A stretch of DNA of 64,000 bases, from NCBI GenBank assembly GCA_030527645.1, contig JAUNAJ010000005.1:62001-126000 (forward strand), written 5' to 3'. Each line of letters opens with the position of its first letter. Positions within the stretch are counted from its first letter, which is position 1. A model generated the notes under the pieces. It saw only the letters and a program-made list of their open reading frames with translations, was not told the DNA's origin and did not search any database. Below, in pieces: positions 7,098 through 17,485 of this stretch. A program made the translations under genes and the position numbers. Source of the stretch: Lachnospiraceae bacterium (GTDB taxonomy: Bacteria; Bacillota; Clostridia; Lachnospirales; Lachnospiraceae).

Positions 7098-7727
7098 ATG
7101 AAAAAAGCGATTTTGGCTACAAAAGTTGGAATGACACAGATTTTCAACGAAGACGGAGTTCTTACTCCGGTCACTGTACTGCAGGCTGGTCCTTGTGTAG
7201 TAACACAGGTAAAAACTGTTGAGAACGACGGTTACAGTGCAGTTCAGGTTGGATATGGTGACATCAGAGAGAAACTGGTAAACAAACCAAGAAAAGGTCA
7301 GTTTGACAAAGCAGGCGTTTCCTACAAGAGATTCCTGAAAGAGTTTAAGCTGGACGACGCAGAAAGCTATGAAGTAAAACAGGAAATCAAAGCTGATGTA
7401 TTTGCAGCAGGCGACAAGATCGATGCTACAGCTATCAGCAAGGGTAAAGGTTTCCAGGGCGCGATCAAGAGACATGGCCAGTCCAGAGGACCTATGGCTC
7501 ATGGTTCTAAATATCATCGTCATGCAGGTTCCAACGGCGCTGCTTCTGATCCTTCAAAAGTATTCAAGGGTAAAAAGATGCCAGGCCACATGGGAAATGT
7601 AAAAGTGACAATCCAGAATCTGGAAGTAGTTCGTGTTGATGCTGAGAACAACCTGTTACTGGTTAAAGGATCTGTACCGGGACCGAAGAAATCTCTGGTA
7701 ACGATCAAGGAAACAGTAAAGGCCTAA
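7098..7727 (+). CDS. rplC: 50S ribosomal protein L3
   Basis: 209 residues. L3 is an early assembly protein whose long loop reaches toward the peptidyl transferase centre. It starts [16 protein letters not shown], and the loop signature [15 protein letters not shown] with the glutamine-containing [13 protein letters not shown] is present. GGAGG precedes the ATG at good distance. Confidence 0.97.
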   Translation: MKKAILATKVGMTQIFNEDGVLTPVTVLQAGPCVVTQVKTVENDGYSAVQVGYGDIREKLVNKPRKGQFDKAGVSYKRFLKEFKLDDAESYEVKQEIKADVFAAGDKIDATAISKGKGFQGAIKRHGQSRGPMAHGSKYHRHAGSNGAASDPSKVFKGKKMPGHMGNVKVTIQNLEVVRVDAENNLLLVKGSVPGPKKSLVTIKETVKA

Positions 7728-7754
7728 CTCGGGACTGGAAAGGAGGACCTACAG

Positions 7755-8375
7755 ATGGCAAACGTATCTGTTTATAATATGGAAGGCGCTCAGGTTGGTA
7801 CAATCGAGCTTTCCGATGCCGTATTCGGTGTAGAAGTAAAAGAGAATCTGGTTCATCAGGCAGTTATCCAGCAGCTTGCTAATAACCGTCAGGGAACTCA
7901 GAAGGCAAAGACCCGTTCTGAAGTAAGCGGAGGCGGAAGAAAACCGTGGAGACAGAAAGGAACCGGTCATGCAAGACAGGGATCCACAAGAGCTCCTCAG
8001 TGGACCGGCGGCGGTGTTGTATTTGCTCCGGTACCAAGAGATTACTCCTTCAAAATGAATAAAAAAGAGAAGAGAGCAGCTCTTAAATCCGTGCTTACAA
8101 GCAAAGTTCAGGAGAATAAGTTCATCGTTCTGGATGAGCTGAAGCTCGCTGAAGTAAAAACAAAAGAGATGCAGAAGGTTCTGAACAACCTTAAGGTTGA
8201 CAATGCACTGGTTGTAATCGGTGATGACAGTGAGAACGTAGTTCTTTCTGCAAGAAACATCGAGGGTGTTGCAACTGCAGCGGTAAATACCATCAATGTA
8301 TATGATCTGCTGAAATACAACACTGTTATTGCTACCAAGAGCAGCGTAGCTTCTATTGAGGAGGTATATGCATAA
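7755..8375 (+). CDS. rplD: 50S ribosomal protein L4
   Basis: 206 residues. L4 lines the exit tunnel through its extended loop, visible as [18 protein letters not shown] (about residues 55-75). In other bacteria L4 also represses its own operon, so it is the first candidate ligand for the leader structures seen upstream. Its TAA shares one base with the ATG of rplW (TAATG), suggesting translational coupling. Confidence 0.97.
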   Translation: MANVSVYNMEGAQVGTIELSDAVFGVEVKENLVHQAVIQQLANNRQGTQKAKTRSEVSGGGRKPWRQKGTGHARQGSTRAPQWTGGGVVFAPVPRDYSFKMNKKEKRAALKSVLTSKVQENKFIVLDELKLAEVKTKEMQKVLNNLKVDNALVVIGDDSENVVLSARNIEGVATAAVNTINVYDLLKYNTVIATKSSVASIEEVYA

Positions 8376-8674
8376 TGGCAAACATTCAGTACTATGACGT
8401 AATCCTGAAACCGGTTGTAACTGAGAAGAGCATGAATGCAATGGCTGAGAAGAAATACACCTTCCTGGTTCACACAGATGCAAACAAAGCTCAGATCAAA
8501 GAAGCCGTTGAGAAAATGTTCGAGGGAACAAAAGTTAAAAGCGTAAACACCATGAACATGGACGGAAAAACAAAACGTCGTGGAATGGTATTCGGAAAAA
8601 CTGCAAAAACCAAGAAGGCAGTTGTTGCTTTGACAGAGGACAGCAAGGATATTGAGATTTTCGAGGGACTTTAA
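8375..8674 (+). CDS. rplW: 50S ribosomal protein L23
   Basis: 99 residues. L23 sits at the tunnel exit and is the docking site of trigger factor and the signal recognition particle. [11 protein letters not shown] and the C-terminal [10 protein letters not shown] fit the family. The start codon overlaps the end of rplD. A 97-base gap follows with a hairpin (GGATATTTCC at 8726-8735 pairing with 8739-8749 with one bulge) ahead of rplB. Confidence 0.96.
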   Translation: MANIQYYDVILKPVVTEKSMNAMAEKKYTFLVHTDANKAQIKEAVEKMFEGTKVKSVNTMNMDGKTKRRGMVFGKTAKTKKAVVALTEDSKDIEIFEGL

Positions 8675-8771
8675 TTTAAGTCGGTGCTGTCAAGGATATA
8701 CGCAGTAAAGCGTGAGAACAAACACGGATATTTCCGAAGGGAATGATCCGGACACGAAAGGAGAAACCGTA

Positions 8772-9617
8772 ATGGGAATTAAGACATATAACCCATATAC
8801 ACCTTCCAGAAGACACATGACCGGTTCTGATTTCAGTGAGATTACAAAATCCACTCCTGAAAAATCACTGGTTGTTTCACTTAAAAAGAATTCTGGACGT
8901 AACAATCAGGGAAAGATCACAGTAAGACATCATGGCGGCGGAAGCAGAAGAAAATACAGAATCATTGATTTCAAGAGAAATAAAGATGATATCGCAGCTA
9001 ACGTAATCGCAATTGAGTATGATCCGAACAGAACAGCAAACATCGCTCTGATCTGCTATGAGGATGGTCAGAAGGCTTACATTCTTGCTCCGGAAGGACT
9101 GAAAGTAGGAATGAAGGTTATGAACGGCGAGAATGCTGAGATTCGTCCCGGAAACTGTCTGCCGCTGGCTAACATCCCTGTAGGTACACAGATTCACAAT
9201 ATTGAGATGCATCCTGGAAAAGGCGGACAGCTTGTACGTTCTGCAGGAAACGGCGCTCAGCTTATGGCAAAAGAGGGTAAATATGCTACACTTCGTCTTC
9301 CTTCAGGTGAGATGAGAATGGTACCTCTGAACTGCCGCGCAACTGTTGGTGTTGTTGGAAATGGTGATCACAGTCTGATCAATGTAGGTAAAGCAGGAAG
9401 AAAACGCCACATGGGCATTCGTCCTACTGTCCGCGGATCTGTAATGAACCCGAATGACCATCCGCACGGTGGTGGTGAGGGACGTGCACCGATCGGACGT
9501 CCCGGTCCATGTACTCCTTGGGGTAAACCTGCAATGGGTCTGAAGACAAGAAAGAAAAACAAACAGTCCAACAAACTGATCGTCCGCAGACGTGATGGAA
9601 AAACACTGACAAAATAA
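8772..9617 (+). CDS. rplB: 50S ribosomal protein L2
   Basis: 281 residues, usual length. L2 is the most conserved large-subunit protein and helps join the subunits near the peptidyl transferase centre. The signatures [27 protein letters not shown] and the His-containing loop [15 protein letters not shown] are present. The ATG at 8772 (GAAAGGAGAAACCGTA before it) is chosen over an upstream frame opening at 8712, whose extra 20 residues are outside the family. Confidence 0.97.
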   Translation: MGIKTYNPYTPSRRHMTGSDFSEITKSTPEKSLVVSLKKNSGRNNQGKITVRHHGGGSRRKYRIIDFKRNKDDIAANVIAIEYDPNRTANIALICYEDGQKAYILAPEGLKVGMKVMNGENAEIRPGNCLPLANIPVGTQIHNIEMHPGKGGQLVRSAGNGAQLMAKEGKYATLRLPSGEMRMVPLNCRATVGVVGNGDHSLINVGKAGRKRHMGIRPTVRGSVMNPNDHPHGGGEGRAPIGRPGPCTPWGKPAMGLKTRKKNKQSNKLIVRRRDGKTLTK

Positions 9618-9628
9618 GGAGGTAACCA

Positions 9629-9907
9629 ATGGCTCGTTCATTAAAAAAAGGACCATTTGCTGATGCAAGCCTGTTAAAGAAAGTTGATGCTGCAAATGCA
9701 TCTGGTGATAAAGCAGTAATTAAAACCTGGTCTCGCCGTTCTACTATCTTCCCTTCATTCGTCGGACTCACAATTGCAGTTCACGATGGAAGAAAACATG
9801 TTCCGGTATATGTTACTGAGGATATGGTAGGTCACAAGCTTGGAGAGTTTGTTGCAACCAGAACCTACAGAGGACACGGAAAAGACGAGAAAAAATCCAG
9901 AAGATAA
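9629..9907 (+). CDS. rpsS: 30S ribosomal protein S19
   Basis: 92 residues. S19 sits in the small-subunit head with S13. [18 protein letters not shown] and the later [19 protein letters not shown] are diagnostic. AAGGAGG precedes the ATG directly after rplB. Confidence 0.97.
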   Translation: MARSLKKGPFADASLLKKVDAANASGDKAVIKTWSRRSTIFPSFVGLTIAVHDGRKHVPVYVTEDMVGHKLGEFVATRTYRGHGKDEKKSRR

Positions 9908-9935
9908 GTAGTAGGCGAAAGGAGGTTATTTAGCA

Positions 9936-10322
9936 ATGGCTAAAGGACATAGAAGTCAGATCAAGAGATCTAGAAACGAGAACAAAGATACAAGACCTTC
10001 TGCTAAACTGTCATATGCAAGAATGTCAGTTCAGAAAGCTTGTTTTGTACTGGATGCAATCCGCGGTAAAGATGTAGAGACCGCTCTTGCAATCCTGGCA
10101 TATAACCCAAGATATGCTTCCGGCGTAGTTAAAAAACTGCTGGAGTCCGCAATTGCGAATGCTGAGAACAACAATGGACTCAGCAGAGAGAACCTGTATG
10201 TGGCAGAGTGCTACGCTAACAAAGCTCCTACAATGAAGAGAATTCAGCCGAGAGCACAGGGTAGAGCGTACCGTATCGAGAAGAGAACAAGCCACATCTC
10301 CATCGTACTGGATGAGAAATAA
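9936..10322 (+). CDS. rplV: 50S ribosomal protein L22
   Basis: 128 residues. L22 contributes a beta-hairpin to the exit tunnel constriction. The signature AKLSYARMSVQKACFVLD and the hairpin region PTMKRIQPRAQGRAYRI are seen. Changes in this hairpin are a known route to macrolide resistance in other species; nothing unusual is evident here. Confidence 0.96.
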   Translation: MAKGHRSQIKRSRNENKDTRPSAKLSYARMSVQKACFVLDAIRGKDVETALAILAYNPRYASGVVKKLLESAIANAENNNGLSRENLYVAECYANKAPTMKRIQPRAQGRAYRIEKRTSHISIVLDEK

Positions 10323-10334
10323 GGAGGAGCAATC

Positions 10335-10991
10335 ATGGGACAGAAAGTTAATCCACACGGCCTCAGAGTCGGTGTAATCAGAGACTGGGATTCCAAATGG
10401 TATGCAGAAGGTGACTTCGCAGACTATCTGGTTGAAGATTATAATATCAGAAAATTCCTGAAGAAAAGACTTTACAGCGCAGGAATTTCTAAAATTGAAA
10501 TCGAGAGAACAGCTGACCGCTGCAAGGTGATCGTATACACAGCTAAACCGGGTGTTGTGATCGGTAAAGGCGGCTCTGAGATCGAGAAAGTGAAAGCTGA
10601 GCTTTCCAAACTTACTTCTAAGAAGCTGATCGTAGATGTTAAGGAAGTTAAGAGACCTGATCGCGATGCTCAGCTGGTAGCAGAGAATATCGCTCTGCAG
10701 CTTGAGAACCGTATCTCTTTCCGCCGTGCAATGAAATCCACCATGCAGAGAGCTATGAGAGCAGGCGCTAAGGGTATCAAGACTTCTGTTTCCGGACGTC
10801 TTGGCGGTGCCGATATGGCTCGTACAGAGTTCTACAATGAGGGAACAATCCCGCTTCAGACACTGCGTGCTGATATCGATTACGGCTTCGCAGAGGCTGA
10901 CACAACTTACGGAAAAGTTGGTGTTAAGGCATGGGTATACAATGGAGAAGTACTTCCGGTCAAAGGAACTAAGGAAGGGAGCGATAAATAA
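10335..10991 (+). CDS. rpsC: 30S ribosomal protein S3
   Basis: 218 residues. S3 lines the mRNA entry channel. [13 protein letters not shown] at the start, a KH domain with the loop [11 protein letters not shown] (about residues 75-85) and the C-terminal [16 protein letters not shown] are all present. GGAGGAGC precedes the ATG. Two bases separate its stop from rplP. Confidence 0.97.
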   Translation: MGQKVNPHGLRVGVIRDWDSKWYAEGDFADYLVEDYNIRKFLKKRLYSAGISKIEIERTADRCKVIVYTAKPGVVIGKGGSEIEKVKAELSKLTSKKLIVDVKEVKRPDRDAQLVAENIALQLENRISFRRAMKSTMQRAMRAGAKGIKTSVSGRLGGADMARTEFYNEGTIPLQTLRADIDYGFAEADTTYGKVGVKAWVYNGEVLPVKGTKEGSDK

Positions 10992-10993
10992 TT

Positions 10994-11431
10994 ATGTTAA
11001 TGCCAAAGAGAGTAAAACGTCGTAAACAGTTCCGCGGATCCATGAGAGGAAAAGCACTGAAGGGCAATAGAATTACTAATGGTGAGTTTGGTCTTGTAGC
11101 AACAGAACCATGCTGGATCAGATCTAATCAGATCGAGGCAGCCCGTATCGCTATGACCCGTTACATCAAACGTGGTGGTAAAGTATGGATCAAAATCTTC
11201 CCGGACAAACCGGTATCTGCAAAACCTGCTGAGACTCGAATGGGATCAGGAAAAGGTTCTCTTGATTACTGGGTAGCAGTAGTTAAACCGGGTCGTGTAA
11301 TGTTCGAGATCGCAGGTGTTGCTGAGGAAACAGCACGTGAGGCGCTGCGTCTTGCTATGCATAAGTTACCATGTAAATGTAAAATCGTATCTCGTGCAGA
11401 CTTAGAAGGCGGTGATAACAGTGAAGAGTAA
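10994..11431 (+). CDS. rplP: 50S ribosomal protein L16
   Basis: 145 residues. L16 contacts the elbow of A- and P-site tRNA. It begins [19 protein letters not shown] and carries the conserved [19 protein letters not shown]. The next gene, rpmC, starts inside its last codons. Confidence 0.97.
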   Translation: MLMPKRVKRRKQFRGSMRGKALKGNRITNGEFGLVATEPCWIRSNQIEAARIAMTRYIKRGGKVWIKIFPDKPVSAKPAETRMGSGKGSLDYWVAVVKPGRVMFEIAGVAEETAREALRLAMHKLPCKCKIVSRADLEGGDNSEE

Positions 11432-11624
11432 TAAATATGTAGAAGATTTACAGACTAAATCAGCTGCAGAACTGAAAGATGAGTTAGTAGCTGCTAAGAA
11501 GGAGCTCTTTAACCTGAGATTCCAGAATGCGACAAATCAGCTTGAGAATACAAGCAGAATCAAAGAGGTTCGCAAAAATATCGCAAGAATTTCAACTGTA
11601 ATTGCACAGAAGGCAAATTCATAA
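11421..11624 (+). CDS. rpmC: 50S ribosomal protein L29
   Basis: 67 residues, two long helices. The core [21 protein letters not shown] is the family signature. The GTG at 11421 is chosen because AGAAGGCGG lies eight bases before it; another in-frame GTG at 11412 would add three residues. Either way the gene overlaps the end of rplP by 11 bases or more. Confidence 0.93.
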   Translation: MKSNKYVEDLQTKSAAELKDELVAAKKELFNLRFQNATNQLENTSRIKEVRKNIARISTVIAQKANS

Positions 11625-11656
11625 GGCGAGACCTGTGAATTGAAAGGAGACAAATC

Positions 11657-11911
11657 GTGGAAAGAAATCTTAGAAAAACACGTGTTGGAAAAGTAATCAG
11701 CGATAAGATGGATAAGACTGTCGTTGTTGCTATTGAAGACTTTGTAAAACATCCTCTTTACAAGAAAACTGTAAAGAAGACATACAAACTGAAAGCTCAT
11801 GATGAGAACAACGAGTGCAAGATCGGTGATACTGTTAAAGTAATGGAAACCAGACCGCTGTCAAAGGATAAAAGATGGAGACTGGTTGAGATCATTGAGA
11901 GAGCTAAATAA
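11657..11911 (+). CDS. rpsQ: 30S ribosomal protein S17
   Basis: 84 residues, OB fold that binds the 5' domain of 16S r[22 protein letters not shown] at the start and [19 protein letters not shown] near the end are typical. It starts with GTG behind GAAAGGAGA. Confidence 0.96.
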   Translation: MERNLRKTRVGKVISDKMDKTVVVAIEDFVKHPLYKKTVKKTYKLKAHDENNECKIGDTVKVMETRPLSKDKRWRLVEIIERAK

Positions 11912-11939
11912 TTGAAACTGCTATAGGAGGAATACCAGC

Positions 11940-12308
11940 ATGATTCAGCAGGAAAGCAGATTAAAGGTTGCTGATAACACTGGAGCAAAAGAAGTCCTTT
12001 GCATCCGTGTTATGGGTGGATCTACCAGAAGATATGCTAACATCGGCGACATTATTGTTGCTACTGTTAAAGATGCAACACCAGGCGGCGTTGTAAAAAA
12101 AGGCGATGTAGTAAAAGCTGTAGTTGTTCGTACCAAACATGGTGCTCGTCGTAAAGATGGTTCATACATCAAGTTCGATGAGAACGCAGCAGTTATTATT
12201 AAAGATGACAAGACTCCAAGAGGAACCCGTATTTTTGGACCAGTTGCAAGAGAGCTTCGTGAGAAACAGTTTATGAAAATTGTTTCCCTGGCTCCGGAAG
12301 TATTATAA
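11940..12308 (+). CDS. rplN: 50S ribosomal protein L14
   Basis: 122 residues, the standard length. L14 forms an intersubunit bridge and is a binding site for silencing factor Rsf[20 protein letters not shown] and the C-terminal [10 protein letters not shown] are diagnostic. Confidence 0.97.
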   Translation: MIQQESRLKVADNTGAKEVLCIRVMGGSTRRYANIGDIIVATVKDATPGGVVKKGDVVKAVVVRTKHGARRKDGSYIKFDENAAVIIKDDKTPRGTRIFGPVARELREKQFMKIVSLAPEVL

Positions 12309-12319
12309 GGAGGCCGGCA

Positions 12320-12628
12320 ATGTCAGTTAAGATCAAAAAAGGTGATACTGTTAAAGTAATCGCCGGAAAAGACAAAGACAAAGAGGGAAAAGTACTTTCC
12401 GTTGATGTTAAAAACAACAGAGTAATCGTTGAAGGAATCAACATGATTACAAAGCATACAAAACCATCTCTGGCAAATCAGCAGGGTGGAATTGTGAACA
12501 AAGAGGCTCCTATCGATATTTCCAACGTTATGTATCTGCACAAAGGCCAGGCTACCAGAATCGGATATAAAATGGATGGAGACAAAAAAGTTCGTGTGGC
12601 AAAGAAGACCGGCGAAGTGATTGATTAA
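12320..12628 (+). CDS. rplX: 50S ribosomal protein L24
   Basis: 102 residues. An assembly-initiating protein with an N-terminal KOW motif, [20 protein letters not shown], near the start. GGAGGCC precedes the ATG, 12 bases after rplN. Confidence 0.96.
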   Translation: MSVKIKKGDTVKVIAGKDKDKEGKVLSVDVKNNRVIVEGINMITKHTKPSLANQQGGIVNKEAPIDISNVMYLHKGQATRIGYKMDGDKKVRVAKKTGEVID

Positions 12629-12648
12629 GCATAAGAGGAGGCCCTAAC

Positions 12649-13188
12649 GTGAGCAGATTAAAAGAGTTATACAAGAATGAAATCGTCGACGCAATGACGA
12701 AGAAATTCGGTTATAAGAACGTAATGGAAGTGCCGAAGCTTGAGAAAATCGTTATCAACATGGGTGTTGGTGAAGCGAAGGAGAATGCTAAGGTGCTTGA
12801 TTCTGCAGTTGCAGATCTTGAGAAAATCGCCGGACAGAAGGTTGTTGTAACAAGAGCAAAAAAATCTGTTGCAAACTTCAAGATCCGTGAGAATATGCCG
12901 ATTGGATGCAAAGTTACTCTTCGCGGAGAGAAAATGTACGAGTTCGCTGATCGTCTGATCAACCTTGCTCTTCCCCGTGTACGTGACTTCCGCGGCGTTA
13001 ATCCTAACGCTTTCGATGGCAGAGGCAACTATGCTCTTGGAATCAAAGAGCAGCTGATCTTCCCTGAGATCGAGTACGATAAGGTTGATAAAGTAAGAGG
13101 TATGGACGTAATTTTCGTTACCACTGCTAAAACCGATGAGGAAGCTCGTGAGTTACTGAGATGCTTCAACATGCCATTTGCGAAGTAA
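12649..13188 (+). CDS. rplE: 50S ribosomal protein L5
   Basis: 179 residues, as in other Firmicutes. L5 binds 5S rRNA in the central protuberance. The family stretches [16 protein letters not shown] and [18 protein letters not shown] are present. It starts with GTG behind AGAGGAGG. Confidence 0.97.
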   Translation: MSRLKELYKNEIVDAMTKKFGYKNVMEVPKLEKIVINMGVGEAKENAKVLDSAVADLEKIAGQKVVVTRAKKSVANFKIRENMPIGCKVTLRGEKMYEFADRLINLALPRVRDFRGVNPNAFDGRGNYALGIKEQLIFPEIEYDKVDKVRGMDVIFVTTAKTDEEARELLRCFNMPFAK

Positions 13189-13203
13189 TAGGAGGAAAAG
13201 TTC

Positions 13204-13389
13204 ATGGCAAAAACATCAATGAAAATTAAACAGCAGCGTCCTGCTAAATTTTCTACAAGAGAATATACACGTTGTGGAATCTGTGGACGTCCACACGCTT
13301 ATCTTAGAAAATACGGAATCTGTCGTGTATGTTTCCGTGAATTAGCATACAAAGGCCAGATCCCTGGCGTAAAGAAAGCTAGTTGGTAA
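13204..13389 (+). CDS. rpsN: 30S ribosomal protein S14, zinc-binding type
   Basis: 61 residues, the short zinc form. Cys24 and Cys27 (CGIC) with Cys40 and Cys43 (CRVC) form the zinc site, so this is the C+ paralogue. Bacteria with only this form need zinc for the small subunit; whether a zinc-free copy exists elsewhere cannot be told here. Confidence 0.97.
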   Translation: MAKTSMKIKQQRPAKFSTREYTRCGICGRPHAYLRKYGICRVCFRELAYKGQIPGVKKASW

Positions 13390-13410
13390 TTAGAAGAGGA
13401 GGAAAACATC

Positions 13411-13812
13411 ATGGCAATGAGCGATCCAATTGCAGATATGCTTACAAGAATCCGTAATGCAAATGCGGCAAAACATGACACAGTAGATGTTCCTGCATCA
13501 AAGATGAAAGTTGCTATCGCAGATATCCTTGTAAAAGAGGGATTCGTTGCAAAATATGATCTGGTTGATGCTGGTGCTTTTCAGAATATTCATATCACAC
13601 TGAAATACGGTGTGGATAAGAATGAGAAGATCATCACTGGAATTAAGAGAATCTCAAAACCCGGACTTCGTATTTATGTTAATAAAGAGGAGCTTCCAAG
13701 AGTTCTCGGCGGAATGGGTATTGCAATCCTTTCCACAAACCAGGGTGTAATTACTGATAAAGAAGCAAGAAAGCTTCAGGTAGGCGGAGAGGTTCTCGCA
13801 TACGTTTGGTAA
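13411..13812 (+). CDS. rpsH: 30S ribosomal protein S8
   Basis: 133 residues. S8 binds 16S rRNA and in Escherichia coli represses the spc operon. [15 protein letters not shown] and the C-terminal GGEVLAYVW are diagnostic. The ATG at 13411 follows GAGGAGG; an ATG two codons later is an alternative. A 116-base gap with a hairpin follows before rplF. Confidence 0.96.
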   Translation: MAMSDPIADMLTRIRNANAAKHDTVDVPASKMKVAIADILVKEGFVAKYDLVDAGAFQNIHITLKYGVDKNEKIITGIKRISKPGLRIYVNKEELPRVLGGMGIAILSTNQGVITDKEARKLQVGGEVLAYVW

Positions 13813-13829
13813 TAAACAATTAACCGAAT

Positions 13830-13857
13830 AAAATCCTCGGTTAATGCCGGGGATTTT
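13830..13857 (+). terminator. hairpin between rpsH and rplF
   Basis: AAAATCCTCGG pairs with CCGGGGATTTT (11 bp, one G-T pair, loop TTAATG). The bases after it, ATATAA, are not a clear T run, so it may be a partial attenuator or RNA-processing site within the operon rather than a full terminator. Confidence 0.5.
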
Positions 13858-13928
13858 ATATAAACTGAAAACAGAGGGGAACAAGAGGAGTCCCTTCCGA
13901 AAATCTAAGTTATAGGAGGAATTAAGGT

Positions 13929-14468
13929 ATGTCACGTATTGGAAGACTGCCAGTAGCCATCCCGGCAGGTGTTACTGTTGAGATCAAGGAAGGCAATGAC
14001 GTAACAGTTAAAGGACCTAAAGGAACTCTTCAGAGAGTACTGCCTGCAGAAATGTCTATCGCAATCGAGGATGGTGCAGTAGTTGTTACCAGACCTAACG
14101 ATTTAAAGAAAATGAAGTCACTGCACGGCCTCACAAGAACCCTGATCAGCAACATGGTTACAGGCGTTAATGACGGCTATGCAAAAGTTCTTGAGGTAAA
14201 CGGTGTAGGTTACCGTGCAGCTAAACAGGGAAAGAAACTGGTTCTGAACCTTGGCTACTCTCATCCAGTTGAGCTTGAGGATCCGGAAGGTCTTGAGTCC
14301 GTTGTAGAAGGAAACAAGATTACAGTTAAGGGTATTGATAAAGAGAAAGTCGGTCAGTACGCTGCTGAGATCCGTGATAAGAGAAGACCGGAGCCGTACA
14401 AAGGCAAGGGTATTAAATACGCTGATGAGGTTATCAGACGTAAAGTTGGTAAGACTGGTAAGAAATAA
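13929..14468 (+). CDS. rplF: 50S ribosomal protein L6
   Basis: 179 residues with two similar alpha/beta domains. It starts [15 protein letters not shown]; the C-terminal [19 protein letters not shown] is the family signature at the rRNA-binding end. ATAGGAGGA precedes the ATG. Confidence 0.97.
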   Translation: MSRIGRLPVAIPAGVTVEIKEGNDVTVKGPKGTLQRVLPAEMSIAIEDGAVVVTRPNDLKKMKSLHGLTRTLISNMVTGVNDGYAKVLEVNGVGYRAAKQGKKLVLNLGYSHPVELEDPEGLESVVEGNKITVKGIDKEKVGQYAAEIRDKRRPEPYKGKGIKYADEVIRRKVGKTGKK

Positions 14469-14487
14469 TTTAAGGAGAGTTTGAATA

Positions 14488-14856
14488 ATGGTTAGTAAAG
14501 TATCAAGAACTCAGGTTCGCCAGAAAAAACATAGAAGATTACGTAATCATATTGCCGGAACTGCTCAGAGACCACGTCTTGCAGTATTCCGCAGCAATAA
14601 TCATATGTATGCTCAGATCATCGATGATCTTGCTCAGAAGACACTTGTCTCTGCTTCTACTACTCAGAAAGAGGTAAAGGCTGAGCTTGAGAAGACAAAC
14701 GATGTTGCAGCTGCAGCATACCTTGGAACTGTTATCGGTAAAAGAGCTGTTGAGGCTGGAATCACCGAGGTTGTTTTCGATCGTGGTGGATTCATTTACC
14801 AGGGTAAGATTGCAGCACTTGCTGATGCAGCACGTGAAGCCGGTCTGAAATTCTAA
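14488..14856 (+). CDS. rplR: 50S ribosomal protein L18
   Basis: 122 residues; binds 5S rRNA with L5. The sequence [20 protein letters not shown] and the later [19 protein letters not shown] are diagnostic. AAGGAGAG precedes the ATG, 19 bases after rplF. Confidence 0.97.
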   Translation: MVSKVSRTQVRQKKHRRLRNHIAGTAQRPRLAVFRSNNHMYAQIIDDLAQKTLVSASTTQKEVKAELEKTNDVAAAAYLGTVIGKRAVEAGITEVVFDRGGFIYQGKIAALADAAREAGLKF

Positions 14857-14872
14857 AGAAAGGAGAAGACAC

Positions 14873-15382
14873 ATGAGACACAACATCATTGATGCAAGCC
14901 AGTTCGAACTGGAAGAGAAAGTTGTAGCCATCAAGAGAGTTAGCAAAACTGTTAAAGGTGGACGTACCATGCGTTTTACTGCTTTAGTAGTTGTTGGAGA
15001 CCGTAACGGACACGTTGGTGCAGGTCTTGGAAAAGCAGTTGAGATTCCGGAGGCAATTCGTAAAGGCAAAGAGGATGCGATCAAAAACCTTGTTGCTGTA
15101 GCAAGAGATAATAACAACTCTGTTACACATGACCTGATCGGTAAATTCGGAAGCTCTGAGGTGCTTCTGAAAAAGGCTCCTGAAGGTACCGGTGTAATCG
15201 CAGGCGGTCCTGCCCGTGCGGTAGTTGAGCTTGCAGGCATCACCAATATCCGTACAAAATCTCTGGGAAGTAACAACAAACAGAACGTAGTTTACGCTAC
15301 AATTGAAGGTCTGAAACAGCTGAAGACTCCTGAAGAGGTTGCAAGACTGCGCGGCAAATCTGTTGAAGAGATCTTTGCTTAA
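14873..15382 (+). CDS. rpsE: 30S ribosomal protein S5
   Basis: 169 residues. S5 shapes the mRNA entry channel and decoding fidelity. An N-terminal double-stranded-RNA-binding-like domain with [20 protein letters not shown] and a C-terminal domain with [19 protein letters not shown] are present. Confidence 0.97.
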   Translation: MRHNIIDASQFELEEKVVAIKRVSKTVKGGRTMRFTALVVVGDRNGHVGAGLGKAVEIPEAIRKGKEDAIKNLVAVARDNNNSVTHDLIGKFGSSEVLLKKAPEGTGVIAGGPARAVVELAGITNIRTKSLGSNNKQNVVYATIEGLKQLKTPEEVARLRGKSVEEIFA

Positions 15383-15396
15383 GGAGGATACGCGGA

Positions 15397-15564
15397 ATGA
15401 AGGTTACATTAGTAAAGTCAACAATCGGATGTATTCCGAAACATAAAAAAACTGTAGAAGCAATGGGATTAAAGAAACTTCATCAGACAGTAGAACTTCC
15501 TGACAATGCCGCTACCCGCGGACAGATCAAACAGGTTGGCTATCTGCTGAAAGTAGAAGAGTAA
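15397..15564 (+). CDS. rpmD: 50S ribosomal protein L30
   Basis: 55 residues, too short for many ORF cut-offs. It begins MKVTLVKSTIGCIPKHKKTV and contains LPDNAATRGQIKQVGYLLKV, the L30 pattern. TAAGGAGG lies eight bases before the ATG. Its position between rpsE and rplO is the canonical spc order. Confidence 0.95.
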   Translation: MKVTLVKSTIGCIPKHKKTVEAMGLKKLHQTVELPDNAATRGQIKQVGYLLKVEE

Positions 15565-15588
15565 TCTCGACTAGAAGGAGGTACCGTA

Positions 15589-16029
15589 ATGGACTTAAGT
15601 AATTTACAGCCGGCAGAAGGCTCTAAACACAGCAATGACTTCCGCAGAGGCCGTGGACATGGTTCAGGAAATGGTAAAACAGCCGGTAAAGGTCACAAAG
15701 GCCAGAAGGCTCGTTCCGGAGCACCAAGAATCGGTTTCGAAGGTGGTCAGATGCCATTATACAGAAGACTTCCTAAGAGAGGCTTTAAGTGCCCAAGCTC
15801 TAAGGAAATCATTGGAATCAATGTTAGCATGCTTAACAGATTCGAGGATGGCGCAGAGGTTACTGTTGAGAGTATGATCGAAGCAGGTCTTGTATCCAAT
15901 CCAAGAGATGGTGTTAAGATTCTCGGAAACGGTGAGCTTACAAAGAAGCTTACTGTGAAAGCAAATGCATGCAGCGCATCTGCAAAAGAAAAAATTGAAG
16001 CAGCAGGTGGAACTATCGAGGTGATCTGA
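15589..16029 (+). CDS. rplO: 50S ribosomal protein L15
   Basis: 146 residues. The glycine-rich N-terminal extension, [20 protein letters not shown], threads into 23S rRNA; the globular part ends [12 protein letters not shown]. Its TGA shares a base with the ATG of secY (TGATG), which couples ribosome and translocon synthesis. Confidence 0.97.
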   Translation: MDLSNLQPAEGSKHSNDFRRGRGHGSGNGKTAGKGHKGQKARSGAPRIGFEGGQMPLYRRLPKRGFKCPSSKEIIGINVSMLNRFEDGAEVTVESMIEAGLVSNPRDGVKILGNGELTKKLTVKANACSASAKEKIEAAGGTIEVI

Positions 16030-17339
16030 TGATTAAGACCTTAAAGAATGCGTTTCGCATTAAGGAAATTCGTCGGAGACTCCTTTACGTAATTATGATG
16101 CTGGCTGTGATCCGTTTAGGATCACAGATTCCAGTACCAGGTGTAGATTCCAGTTTTTTCAGTAATTTCTTCGCAAATCAGGATAACGATGCATTTTCTT
16201 TCCTGAATGCCTTTACAGGTGGAGGCTTCTCGAGCTTTTCTATTCTGGCACTGAGCATTACCCCCTATATTACATCCTCTATTATCATGCAGCTCATGAC
16301 AATTGCATTCCCCAGTCTGGAGGAAATGCAGAAGGATGGCGAAGAGGGCAGAAAGAAAATGACAGCTATTACCCGTTATCTCACAGTTGGTCTTGCTGTT
16401 TTTGAATCTCTTGCAATGTGTATCGGATTTAGAAATCAGCTGATTCTTGAGTTTAACGTCGTAAATGTTATTGTTGTTGTTGCCGCGCTGACTGCTGGAT
16501 CAGCACTTCTTATGTGGATCGGTGAACAGATCAACGAAAAGGGGATCGGAAATGGTATCTCGATCGTTCTTCTGATCAATATCGTATCAAGAATTCCTGC
16601 AGATCTGATTACTCTTTATGACAACTTTGTAGCAGGTAAAACGATTGCAAAGGCAGCTCTTGCCTGGGTGATCATTATTGCAGTAATCCTAGCAGTAGTT
16701 GTTCTTGTACTGATCCTGAATGGAGCTGAACGCCGGATTCCTGTTCAGTATTCTAAAAAAATGGTCGGAAGAAGGCTTGTTGGAGGATCCTCCTCACATA
16801 TTCCGCTTAAAGTGAATACTTCAGGTGTAATTCCGATTATCTTTGCATCTTCAATCATGTCCTTCCCTGGTATAATTGTTTCTTTTATGGGAAAATCACC
16901 ATCAGGAATATGGGGAAAAATTCTGAATATGCTCAGTTCCAGCAACTGGTTCAAACCGAGTGACTGGCTTTCATCAGTTGGTCTGATCGTTTATATTCTG
17001 CTCTGTATATTCTTTGCGTATTTCTATACATCTATTACCTTCAATCCCATTGAGGTTGCAGATAATATGAAAAAGCAGGGCGGTTTTATTCCCGGTATCC
17101 GACCGGGTAAGCCTACTCAGGAATATCTTGAGTCAGTATTGAAATATATTATTTTTATCGGAGCGGTAGGTTTGATGATCGTTGCTGTTATCCCGTTTTT
17201 CTTTAACGGAATATTCAATGCGAGTGTTTCCTTTGGAGGTACATCTTTGATCATTATTGTATCTGTAATTCTTGAAACCCTTAAACAGGTGGAATCCATG
17301 ATGCTTGTTCGTAATTATAAAGGATTCTTGAATGATTGA
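16029..17339 (+). CDS. secY: preprotein translocase subunit SecY
   Basis: 436 residues; the channel subunit of the Sec translocon in the cytoplasmic membrane. Ten hydrophobic segments can be traced. Family landmarks are RLGSQIPVPGVD near the first helix, the plug-side ALSITPYITSSIIMQL, NGISIVLLINI, the cytoplasmic loop RRIPVQYSKKMVGRR and the C-terminal GKPTQEYLE. It overlaps rplO by one base. Confidence 0.97.
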   Translation: MIKTLKNAFRIKEIRRRLLYVIMMLAVIRLGSQIPVPGVDSSFFSNFFANQDNDAFSFLNAFTGGGFSSFSILALSITPYITSSIIMQLMTIAFPSLEEMQKDGEEGRKKMTAITRYLTVGLAVFESLAMCIGFRNQLILEFNVVNVIVVVAALTAGSALLMWIGEQINEKGIGNGISIVLLINIVSRIPADLITLYDNFVAGKTIAKAALAWVIIIAVILAVVVLVLILNGAERRIPVQYSKKMVGRRLVGGSSSHIPLKVNTSGVIPIIFASSIMSFPGIIVSFMGKSPSGIWGKILNMLSSSNWFKPSDWLSSVGLIVYILLCIFFAYFYTSITFNPIEVADNMKKQGGFIPGIRPGKPTQEYLESVLKYIIFIGAVGLMIVAVIPFFFNGIFNASVSFGGTSLIIIVSVILETLKQVESMMLVRNYKGFLND

Positions 17340-17356
17340 TATGATTGTGCTATAGT
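17328..17356 (+). promoter_or_regulatory. candidate internal promoter for adk
   Basis: TTGAAT (17328-17333) and TATAGT (17351-17356) are 17 bases apart, straddling the end of secY. A transcript starting here would carry the hairpin at 17360-17383 at its very 5' end, which makes use of this promoter uncertain. Confidence 0.35.
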
Positions 17357-17359
17357 GGG

Positions 17360-17395
17360 GTTGTGGTTCTGCTGAACCACAACTCCTTTCTTTTT
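17360..17395 (+). terminator. hairpin with T-rich tail between secY and adk
   Basis: GTTGTGGTTC pairs with GAACCACAAC (loop TGCT) and is followed by TCCTTTCTTTTT. It has the form of an intrinsic terminator but lies inside a run of co-directional genes, so partial read-through into adk is likely. Confidence 0.6.
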
Positions 17396-17485
17396 GCATA
17401 TAATTCAGAAAGAAATCAGGATCGCAACTGTGTTCTGACACAGATCAATACCATAGGATTCTTTAGAAATGAGAGGTATGTTACT

